From Deltaproteobacteria bacterium RIFOXYD12_FULL_50_9 (lineage in GTDB: Bacteria; Desulfobacterota; Desulfobulbia; Desulfobulbales; CALZHT01): a stretch of 6,416 nucleotides of DNA. The position numbers and the translations under genes are program-made. The notes below the pieces were generated by a model. That model was not told the origin of the DNA, did not search any database, and worked only from the letters and a program-made list of their open reading frames with translations. Of this stretch, positions 1 to 5,819 are shown piece by piece (the first letter of the stretch is position 1; each line of letters begins with the position of its first letter). The stretch spans positions 56,446 through 62,861 of the forward strand of contig MGTA01000181.1 of NCBI GenBank assembly GCA_001799225.1, in the 5' to 3' direction.

Positions 1-559
1 TAACCGGCAGGTCGTCCTCTTCCGTTGATTTTTCTTCGAAACCAGTGAGGATTTTAAACTCTTCTTCACTTATTTTGTAATATTTTTGATAGGCCTCGAC
101 GATATCCTTTTCGGTTGACACACAGACGGACAACCCCATCTTGACAATGCCCTGAAGTTCCTCAACCATGCTGGTATCGGTCGGTTCAGCCATAGTGATC
201 TGCAGTGATCGACCGATGATCCGCAGAGGAAAGGCCATGTACTTTTTAGCGGTTTCGAAGGGGATGAGCTTTAATGCATCGGGCTGAGGTGGTTCCCTGG
301 AAATGCTGATCGCCGGAAAGTTGTGCATCCGGGTAAGGACATTAAGAATGGTGTCCTCTTCAATAAAGCCGAGCCTGATTAGAATGCTGCCAAGTCGAGC
401 CTTGTGCTTTTTTTGAAACTCAAGGGCCTGTTCAAGCTGGGAGCTGGTAATATACCCCTGCTTACGCAACAGTTCGCCGATGCGCAGTTTGCCGGCTCCG
501 GACTGGTCTTTAACCGTCGCGCGCAAACTCGATTTATTGGCTGCAGAATCCTGTTGCAT
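1..559 (-). CDS. GspE/PilB-family secretion or pilus ATPase, N-terminal MshEN part (partial, runs off left edge)
   Basis: The first 186 codons are visible and the gene continues beyond base 1. After a polar leader of about 24 residues comes a GSPII_E_N/MshEN domain (about 25-161). It holds two 24-residue motifs, R26-I-G...Q49 and R55-L-G...M78, separated by exactly five residues, then a 'PDALKLIP' segment (93-100) and a segment ending in 'AYQKYY' (156-161). An acidic linker follows. In this family the domain precedes a RecA-like ATPase that powers type IV pilus extension or type II secretion at the inner membrane. The ATPase part lies outside the window, so PilB, GspE, MshE or a stand-alone MshEN protein are all possible. 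The ATG at 559 is chosen because AAGG lies 6 nt upstream and the leader suits the family. The gene lies after the fhs terminator, so it is probably transcribed separately. Confidence 0.8.
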   Translation of the reverse strand, partial: MQQDSAANKSSLRATVKDQSGAGKLRIGELLRKQGYITSSQLEQALEFQKKHKARLGSILIRLGFIEEDTILNVLTRMHNFPAISISREPPQPDALKLIPFETAKKYMAFPLRIIGRSLQITMAEPTDTSMVEELQGIVKMGLSVCVSTEKDIVEAYQKYYKISEEEFKILTGFEEKSTEEDDLPV

Positions 560-565
560 GATTTA

Positions 566-569
566 CCTT
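566..569 (-). promoter_or_regulatory. Ribosome binding site of the GspE/PilB-like gene
   Basis: AAGG on the minus strand, 6 nt before the ATG at 559-557. It is a modest Shine-Dalgarno match, but the spacing supports this start codon. Confidence 0.5.
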
Positions 570-619
570 GAAAAATTGGATTTCAGGCTGAGCTGTAGGT
601 TAAACTTTGCATGACACTA

Positions 620-648
620 ACTGTACAATATACCTAAATGACTGGCAA
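620..648 (-). promoter_or_regulatory. Candidate sigma70-type promoter for the GspE/PilB-like gene
   Basis: On the minus strand, TTGCCA (643-648; 5 of 6 to the -35 consensus) is followed after 17 nt by TACAGT (620-625; 4 of 6 to the -10 consensus). It lies between the fhs terminator and the next start codon and would give a leader of roughly 50 nt. No sigma54 -24/-12 pattern was seen. This is pattern matching only. Confidence 0.35.
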
Positions 649-667
649 CCGTGAACTATTAATACCC

Positions 668-712
668 AAAAAAAATCAGACGGATCAAGAAAACTTGATC
701 CGTCTGATTTTT
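668..712 (-). terminator. Strong rho-independent terminator after fhs
   Basis: Perfect inverted repeat with 19-bp arms (671-689 and 694-712) and a 4-nt loop (690-693). Read on the minus strand, the stem runs into a tract of eight T (complement of 668-675). It starts 26 bp after the fhs stop codon, so it ends the fhs transcript and probably the whole nifU-nifS-thyX-fhs unit. The other side of the stem also ends in T residues, so it could stop plus-strand transcription as well, but no plus-strand gene arrives there. Confidence 0.95.
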
Positions 713-738
713 CATTAAAGAGAAATGTTTATCTCAGA

Positions 739-2502
739 TTAGAATACGCCCTTTACCTTACCGGTTTCAACATCGACATCAATGCGGCGGAAGGCTGGAT
801 CAGATGCTGTGCCAGGCATCAAGCTGATAGCTCCGGCGACCGGCACCACAAAGCCGGCACCTTTGTAAGTCAGGATGTCTCTGACCGGTAAAGTCCAGCC
901 TTTGGGCACGCCTTTGAGAGTAGGATCATGGGAGAGGCTCAAGTGGCTCTTCACCATGCAGGTGCCCATTTTCTTGAGCTCAGGATCCTTTTCCATCCGT
1001 TTCAATTTCTCCTGGGCTTCGGGTGCATAGCTGACCCCGTCGGCGCCGTAAACCTCTTTGGCAATGAGTTCAATCCGTTTGCTGAGCGGGGCTTCGAGAT
1101 CATAAAGGAAACGGAAGTCATTCGGTTCCTCGCAGGCATCGATCACGGCGTCAGCGAATTCAAGCGCCCCATCACCGCCGTACTGCCAATGTCTGGAAAC
1201 AGCGACACGGGCGCCTGCTGATTCACAAAGCCGGCGTACTGCTTTGATCTCGTTATCGGTATCAGTATAGAAGGCATTAATACAGACCACTGGATTAATC
1301 CCGGCTTTTTTAACAGTTTCGATGTGATGCAGCAGGTTTTTACACCCTTCTTCGCACCAGCCGACATTCTCTTTCTTATACTCTTCCGGCATCGGTTTGC
1401 CCGGTACAGGGATCGGTGCGCCACCGTGGCATTTGAGCGCCCTGATGGTGGCAACCACCACTGCACAGTTCGGTTTGAGTCCGCTGAACCGGCACTTCAG
1501 GTTCCAGAACTTCTCGAAGCCGATGTCAGCGCCGAAACCACTCTCGGTGACATTATAGTCAGCCAGCTTCAGGGCGACCCGATCGGCAATAACCGAAGAT
1601 TGACCGATGGCGATATTAGCAAACGGCCCGGCATGAACGATGACCGGCTGACCTTCGATGGTCTGCAGCAGGTTTGGATTCAAGGCCTCAACCATCCAAG
1701 CCGTCATGGCGCCGGCCACATCAAGGTCTTCGGTGGTTACCGGGCGGTCCTGTCGGTCGTAACCGACCACGATTTTGCCCATGCGCTCGCGCATATCCCT
1801 CAGATCCCTGGCAATGGCCAGAATAGCCATGACCTCGGAACTTACGGCAATCGCAAACTTGGACTGCATGGTATAACCATCCATCTTGCCGCCCTGACCT
1901 ATTGTAATGTTGCGGAGCGATTGAGCGCAAAAATCGATGATCCAGCCCATCTCAACCTTTTTCGGGTGGATGTCGAGACGCCGCAAATTGCGTTTGGCAA
2001 GTTGGTCGTCCGTGTAGTTTGACTCGTGCTGCATCCTGGAAGTAAGAGCTACCATGGCGAGATTGTGGGCGTTCATAATGGCGTTGATATCGCCGGTAAG
2101 ACCGAGTGAAAACGGGGTAAGCGGTATGCACTGCGCCAACCCGCCACCGGCAGCGCTGCCTTTAATATTCATGGTCGGGCCACCGGAGGGCTGACGAATT
2201 GCGCCGACAACGCTTTTTTGCCGTTTGCCAAGACCTTCCACCAGGCCCATTGCACAGGTGCTTTTGCCCTCGCCGAGTGGCGTGGGGGTGATAGCGGTCA
2301 CGTCGATATATTTGCCGTCAGGTTTGTCTTTAAGTCGTTCAAGAATTTTTCGGTAATCGAGTTTAGCGACAAAATGACCGTGCGGCAGCAACTCTTCTTT
2401 GTTGAGTCCGAGTTCATCACCGAGTTGATACACTGTTTTCATCCGGCATTCCGCTTCCTCGGCAATCTCCCAATCTTTATGCTTTGTCGGGTCCAGCACC
2501 AT
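739..2502 (-). CDS. fhs: Formate-tetrahydrofolate ligase (10-formyl-THF synthetase)
   Basis: A cytoplasmic enzyme that joins formate to tetrahydrofolate using ATP, giving 10-formyl-THF. It feeds purine synthesis and, in anaerobes, the methyl branch of the Wood-Ljungdahl pathway in either direction. At 587 residues it is somewhat longer than the 555-560 common in the family; the extra length is spread over a longer N-terminus and loops near 363-380 and 500-535. The ATP-binding loop TPTPLGEGKST is at 72-82, and the second family signature VATIRALKCHGG is at 350-361. The glycine-rich signature (113-122) reads IKGSAAGGGL instead of the classical IKGGAAGGGY. The protein is complete and runs to the family's normal C-terminus. 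The start has a strong ribosome binding site. It is the last gene of the unit, 81 bp after thyX and followed by a terminator. Its folate product links it functionally to thyX. Confidence 0.97.
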   Translation of the reverse strand: MVLDPTKHKDWEIAEEAECRMKTVYQLGDELGLNKEELLPHGHFVAKLDYRKILERLKDKPDGKYIDVTAITPTPLGEGKSTCAMGLVEGLGKRQKSVVGAIRQPSGGPTMNIKGSAAGGGLAQCIPLTPFSLGLTGDINAIMNAHNLAMVALTSRMQHESNYTDDQLAKRNLRRLDIHPKKVEMGWIIDFCAQSLRNITIGQGGKMDGYTMQSKFAIAVSSEVMAILAIARDLRDMRERMGKIVVGYDRQDRPVTTEDLDVAGAMTAWMVEALNPNLLQTIEGQPVIVHAGPFANIAIGQSSVIADRVALKLADYNVTESGFGADIGFEKFWNLKCRFSGLKPNCAVVVATIRALKCHGGAPIPVPGKPMPEEYKKENVGWCEEGCKNLLHHIETVKKAGINPVVCINAFYTDTDNEIKAVRRLCESAGARVAVSRHWQYGGDGALEFADAVIDACEEPNDFRFLYDLEAPLSKRIELIAKEVYGADGVSYAPEAQEKLKRMEKDPELKKMGTCMVKSHLSLSHDPTLKGVPKGWTLPVRDILTYKGAGFVVPVAGAISLMPGTASDPAFRRIDVDVETGKVKGVF

Positions 2503-2509
2503 GAATCTT

Positions 2510-2516
2510 CCTCCTT
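2510..2516 (-). promoter_or_regulatory. Strong ribosome binding site of fhs
   Basis: AAGGAGG on the minus strand, 7 nt before the ATG at 2502-2500. It is a near-perfect Shine-Dalgarno sequence. It fixes the fhs start and suggests higher translation than for its upstream neighbours. Confidence 0.85.
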
Positions 2517-2583
2517 AGCGTTACATAAGTTGTTTGGATGTTTCGGGTATATGTAGTTTGGTAATTACTTCTCACATCAATGT

Positions 2584-3534
2584 TTATCCGATAACGATAT
2601 TGGCGTAGACAGATGGAAAACGTTCGCGGAATCGTTCAAACAATGGAATCATGACTTCCCGCATGGTGGGCTCTGCGGCCGGCGATGTCCGCAATTTAAA
2701 GATATGCAACCATTCAAGCAGGTTAGCGTAGGTGATCAGTTCGGTTTTGCATGAATTGGGTAAAACAGTGCGGGCAGCTTGCGGGGAAGCGCTTTCAAGC
2801 AGTTTAAGATAGATCTTTTCCGTCTCGCGCATAGCGTTTTCCCAGAGGGCGTACTGTTCACTGCCTTCCTCAAAAAAAAGCGGTTTGATAAAAGTTACCT
2901 GATTATCAAATTTGCTTTCGCTGTATCGGCAATAGCGTTGACTCTCCTGAAGATATGAACATGGCCTGTGTCTGACAATTTCATGAGTTATGGCTCGATT
3001 GACAAAAAACTTGACAGCAATGTGGCGGTGTTTGGCGAGCAGATTCGCCGGCAGTTTATCCACTTCCGCAAGTCCGACCTTGCGCACAGCGACTCCATCT
3101 TGATGAACAAAACCCCTTTTGGGCAGCAGATCGAAAAAGAATTGGGGATTACGGTCGTTAAGAAAAAGGGTCATGGCTTTGACCAGTTTAAGCGTCGGGT
3201 TGGCCATATAAATCTCCCGAAAAGCCCTGACGCTGCCTGTGATTAGTAACTTTTTCTTATCAAGCCGGTCAATATGCAGATATTTGGGAATGGTCTCGAA
3301 AAGCTGCATCGCCAAAGAGTCACTTTCGATTTCGACCTCCAGGGTCAACACCCCCATCTCCAGCACGGAATTATGGCCCCGTTTGACAATATTGCGAATA
3401 AAAGGCTCAGCCGACCCTTCGTCGATCTTGTCTTCACTTTTGTAGCAGATACGACCGCATGACTCAATTCGGATAGTCAGACTCTGTTCATCAAGGGCAT
3501 CGAGAATCGTAAATGACGCAGGAATTACATTCAT
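2584..3534 (-). CDS. thyX: Flavin-dependent thymidylate synthase ThyX
   Basis: It makes dTMP from dUMP using methylene-THF, FAD and NAD(P)H, replacing ThyA. The ThyX signature RHRx7S is present: RHR at 188-190 and Ser198, followed by Arg200 and Tyr201. The upstream helix motif GHNSVLEM (53-60) matches the family GHxSxxEH except that the last His is Met. The C-terminal block 'ARTVLPN...LHIFKLRTS' contains Arg282, which aligns with the dUMP-site Arg of classical ThyX. At 316 residues it is longer than the usual 220-250. The extra residues lie mainly at about 84-165, between the two motifs. The flow 'HIAVKFFVNRAITHEIVRHRP' resembles the phage-like ThyX branch rather than the Thermotoga type. The ATG at 3534 has GAGGA 6 nt upstream. 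It lies 39 bp after nifS and 81 bp before fhs with no terminator, so cotranscription is likely. Confidence 0.92.
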   Translation of the reverse strand: MNVIPASFTILDALDEQSLTIRIESCGRICYKSEDKIDEGSAEPFIRNIVKRGHNSVLEMGVLTLEVEIESDSLAMQLFETIPKYLHIDRLDKKKLLITGSVRAFREIYMANPTLKLVKAMTLFLNDRNPQFFFDLLPKRGFVHQDGVAVRKVGLAEVDKLPANLLAKHRHIAVKFFVNRAITHEIVRHRPCSYLQESQRYCRYSESKFDNQVTFIKPLFFEEGSEQYALWENAMRETEKIYLKLLESASPQAARTVLPNSCKTELITYANLLEWLHIFKLRTSPAAEPTMREVMIPLFERFRERFPSVYANIVIG

Positions 3535-3573
3535 GTTTTTTCCTCAAAAGGCATAGAAGTTAATGATTGTAGT

Positions 3574-4806
3574 TCATTTACATCCGCACTGCGATCCGCT
3601 CCGGCCTACACTGCCGCGATGGGCGGTTTGCCAAAAGGGCGAAAGCGTACGCAGATTGGCAATGATAGGCGGCAGATGCTCAAGAACATGATCGACTTCC
3701 CGGCTGGTATTGTAGATGCTGAGACTCAGGCGGATAGAACCATGTGCGGCAGTGAACGGCACGCCCATGGCCCGTAGAACATGGGAAGGCTCCAGCGACC
3801 CGGAAGTGCAGGCTGATCCGGATGAGGCGCAGATGCCGAACCGATCCAGATGGAGCAGGATGGCCTCACCCTCGACATATTCGAAACTGACATTGGTCGT
3901 ATTGGGTAAGCGCTCGGTTTTGTGGCCGTTTAACATAGAGTGGGGGGTTCTGGCCAGCAGGCCGTTTTCAAGGGTATCGCGCAAAGCCCTGACCCGGGTG
4001 TTCTCCTCCTGCATATGGGCAGCCGCCAGTTCACATGCCTTGCCAAGACCGATGAGCGAAGCAACGTTTTCGGTGCCGCCCCGCCTACCCTTCTCCTGAT
4101 GACCGCCGATCAGAAACGGCATAAATGGGGTTCTTTTCCTGACATAGAGAACGCCGACTCCTTTGGCGGCATGCAGTTTATGGCCGGAGATGGAGAGGAA
4201 ATCAATCGGGATTTTGGCAAGGTCAATAGGAATCTTGCCGGCTGCCTGTACTGCATCAGTATGGAAGAGAACGCCCTTGCTTTTGGCGATTGCCGCCATC
4301 TCGGCAATCGGGAAGAGTACACCTGTCTCGTTGTTGGCCCACATTACGCTGACTACGGCTGTATCCTCATCCAGACTATCCTCATACTGCTGCAAATCAA
4401 GCATGCCATCGCGGTCGACCGGCAACTGGGTGACCCGATGTTTGTGGCCGGTCAGGCTGGCCAGGCGTTCGCAGAGATTTTTTACGGCAGGATGTTCGAC
4501 CCGGCTGGTCACGATGTGACGTTTTTCCGGAAATGCCTGCAGCGCCGCTAAAATGGCGGTTGAATCGCTTTCAGTGCCGCAGCTGGTAAAAACCAGCTCA
4601 TCGGGCTGGGCTCCGATCAGAGCGGCTATTTTCTCCCGGGCATCTCTAATTTTGTTGCCGACCTGGCCACCGAATGTATGCATACTGGAAGGATTGCCGT
4701 AATACTCGGAAAAATAGGGAAGCATCTCCTCGAGAACCTCGGGGGCAACCCTGGTGGTGGCATTGTTGTCCATGTATACCACCTTGTCATTGGTTACGAA
4801 TGTCAT
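3574..4806 (-). CDS. nifS: Cysteine desulfurase NifS
   Basis: A PLP enzyme that takes sulfur from L-cysteine, leaving alanine, and passes it as a persulfide to the scaffold NifU. It is 410 residues, near the family norm of about 400. Visible landmarks are the N-terminal 'YMDNNATT' (11-18), His105 in 'EHPAV', Asp184 and Gln187 of the cofactor pocket, and the PLP-binding Lys210 in 'SGHKLHAAKG'. The persulfide Cys333 lies in 'SSGSACTSGSLEPSHVL' on the long loop of class I (NifS/IscS) enzymes. SGSLEPSHVL points to NifS rather than IscS, and so does the adjacent nifU. The start overlaps the nifU stop (ATGA), so translation is coupled. The C-terminal tail ends in Cys-Gly-Cys-Lys (407-410), which is not part of the conserved fold. 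No nitrogenase genes are in view, so a general Fe-S role is possible. Confidence 0.95.
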   Translation of the reverse strand: MTFVTNDKVVYMDNNATTRVAPEVLEEMLPYFSEYYGNPSSMHTFGGQVGNKIRDAREKIAALIGAQPDELVFTSCGTESDSTAILAALQAFPEKRHIVTSRVEHPAVKNLCERLASLTGHKHRVTQLPVDRDGMLDLQQYEDSLDEDTAVVSVMWANNETGVLFPIAEMAAIAKSKGVLFHTDAVQAAGKIPIDLAKIPIDFLSISGHKLHAAKGVGVLYVRKRTPFMPFLIGGHQEKGRRGGTENVASLIGLGKACELAAAHMQEENTRVRALRDTLENGLLARTPHSMLNGHKTERLPNTTNVSFEYVEGEAILLHLDRFGICASSGSACTSGSLEPSHVLRAMGVPFTAAHGSIRLSLSIYNTSREVDHVLEHLPPIIANLRTLSPFWQTAHRGSVGRSGSQCGCK

Positions 4807-5642
4807 GCTCTCTCCTCCTCAACAATCAACGTCTCAATCACCTGTTCGCGCAGTATTTTTTCTACATACTCCTTGAGAGTGGTCTGGGAGGCGGCACAGC
4901 TTACGCAGGCGCCGCGCAACGAGACTATGACATAATCACCGTCGACATCGATCAACTCAATATCACCGCCGTCTTTTTTGAGGGCCGGCCGGATCTCCCG
5001 TTCAATTACCTCTTCGATCATCTTGATTTTCTGGATAGTGGTGAGCCGCTTGGGGCGTTTGTCGACAATGGCCAAAGTTCGCGCTTCTTTCCGGACCTCC
5101 TGGATGATCTCCTGGATCCGGTCATGGCACTTGCCGCAGCCGCCGCCGGCCTTGGTAAAATTGGTAACTTCCTCGACCGTCGAAAGATTGCTCTCCTGGA
5201 TCGCCCGGCGGATCTCAAGATCAGTGACCCCGAAACATTCGCAAACCACCTCGCCTAAAGCCATGGGCAGGGTGACCCCGCGGTAACTGGCAATGGCTGC
5301 TTCAAGCGCTTCGCGCCCCATTACCGAGCAGTGCATTTTTTCTTTGGGCAGGCCACCTAAAAACTCGGCAATATCCTCATTGGTGATCTTGGCTGCCTCA
5401 TCTATCTTTAAACCTTTAATCATTTCGGTCAGAGCAGAGGATGAGGCAATAGCACTAGCGCAACCGAATGTTTTAAACTTGGCATCAGTTATTGTTTCGC
5501 TATCATCGACCTTGATGGTGAGTTTGAGAGCGTCACCGCAGGCCAGAGAACCGACCTCCCCTACTCCGCTGGCATTTTCAATTTCTCCCACATTGCGGGG
5601 ATTTAAGAAGTGATCCTTAACCTTATCCGTATACTCCCACAT
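4803..5642 (-). CDS. nifU: Fe-S cluster scaffold protein NifU (three-domain)
   Basis: NifU assembles [2Fe-2S] and [4Fe-4S] clusters with sulfur from NifS and hands them to target enzymes. All three domains are present in 279 residues. The IscU-like N-terminal domain (about 1-125) has ligands Cys35 (in CGD), Cys61 and Cys105. The central permanent [2Fe-2S] (BFD-like) domain has Cys134, Cys136, Cys169 and Cys172. The C-terminal Nfu domain (about 205-275) has the CVSC pair Cys246/Cys249. No ligand is missing. The start 'MWEYTDKVKDHF' matches how NifU proteins begin, and no in-frame start codon lies upstream before a stop. The ribosome binding site is weak: AGGGAG is 12 nt away, and a closer GGA is poor. 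It is the first gene of the nifU-nifS-thyX-fhs unit and has a 177-bp upstream gap carrying candidate control sites. Confidence 0.96.
   Translation of the reverse strand: MWEYTDKVKDHFLNPRNVGEIENASGVGEVGSLACGDALKLTIKVDDSETITDAKFKTFGCASAIASSSALTEMIKGLKIDEAAKITNEDIAEFLGGLPKEKMHCSVMGREALEAAIASYRGVTLPMALGEVVCECFGVTDLEIRRAIQESNLSTVEEVTNFTKAGGGCGKCHDRIQEIIQEVRKEARTLAIVDKRPKRLTTIQKIKMIEEVIEREIRPALKKDGGDIELIDVDGDYVIVSLRGACVSCAASQTTLKEYVEKILREQVIETLIVEEERA
4812..4820 (-). promoter_or_regulatory. Ribosome binding site of nifS embedded in nifU
   Basis: GAGGAGGAG on the minus strand, 5 nt before the nifS ATG. These bases also encode the three Glu near the NifU C-terminus (VEEERA). With the ATGA stop/start overlap at 4803-4806, this points to translational coupling and near-equal output of the scaffold and the desulfurase. 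Confidence 0.8.
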
Positions 5643-5722
5643 GACTGGTCCGCACTCCCTGGAAAAGATGAGAAGAGACCTGCTGCCAGGACCAGGCGGC
5701 TGGCGCCGTCTGTAATACTTAT

Positions 5723-5747
5723 CCTGAACTCAGGTAGATGAACTTAG
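5723..5747. promoter_or_regulatory. Candidate operator: 14-bp-spaced direct repeat with palindrome upstream of nifU
   Basis: Plus-strand TGAACTCAG (5725-5733) recurs as TGAACTTAG (5739-5747), 8 of 9 identical with a 14-bp period. The first copy sits in a small palindrome, CCTGAACTCAGG (5723-5734). The site would lie just downstream of the candidate nifU promoter, a usual place for a repressor. It does not clearly match an IscR or Fur box known to me, so the regulator is unknown. Confidence 0.3.
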
Positions 5748-5748
5748 T

Positions 5749-5777
5749 ATCTTAATTTTTAAGAAATCAAAAAGCAA
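5749..5777 (-). promoter_or_regulatory. Weak candidate sigma70 promoter for nifU-nifS-thyX-fhs
   Basis: On the minus strand, TTGCTT (5772-5777) is followed after 17 nt by TAAGAT (5749-5754; 4 of 6 to the -10 consensus) in AT-rich DNA. This gives a leader of about 100 nt before nifU. No sigma54 -24/-12 element typical of nif promoters was found in the 177-bp gap. The match is weak, and read-through from the upstream helicase-like gene is an alternative because no terminator is visible after that gene. Confidence 0.3.
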
Positions 5778-5819
5778 CAAATAATGGCAATAGATCAAAG
5801 CCAACTCAAATTAGAAGAT

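Noticed and set aside
1324..2022. Long plus-strand frames opposite fhs (232 codons), nifS (3940-4551) and nifU (4674-5258).
   Set aside because: They are shadows of well-identified minus-strand genes, with no recognisable domains.
2503..2583. A possible separate promoter for fhs in the 81-bp gap after thyX.
   Set aside because: The best pair is TTGATG with a TACATA-like -10 at poor spacing (19 nt) and few matches. The gap holds only the strong ribosome binding site.
5643..5819. A sigma54 (NtrA/NifA type) promoter for nifU.
   Set aside because: The closest sequence (TGGCAG followed by CTCTT after 5 nt) lacks the essential GC of the -12 element.
5763..5819. A terminator after the helicase-like gene.
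   Set aside because: No GC-rich stem followed by a U-tract is present. CTTAATTTTTAAG (5751-5763) is a short AT-only dyad and too weak.
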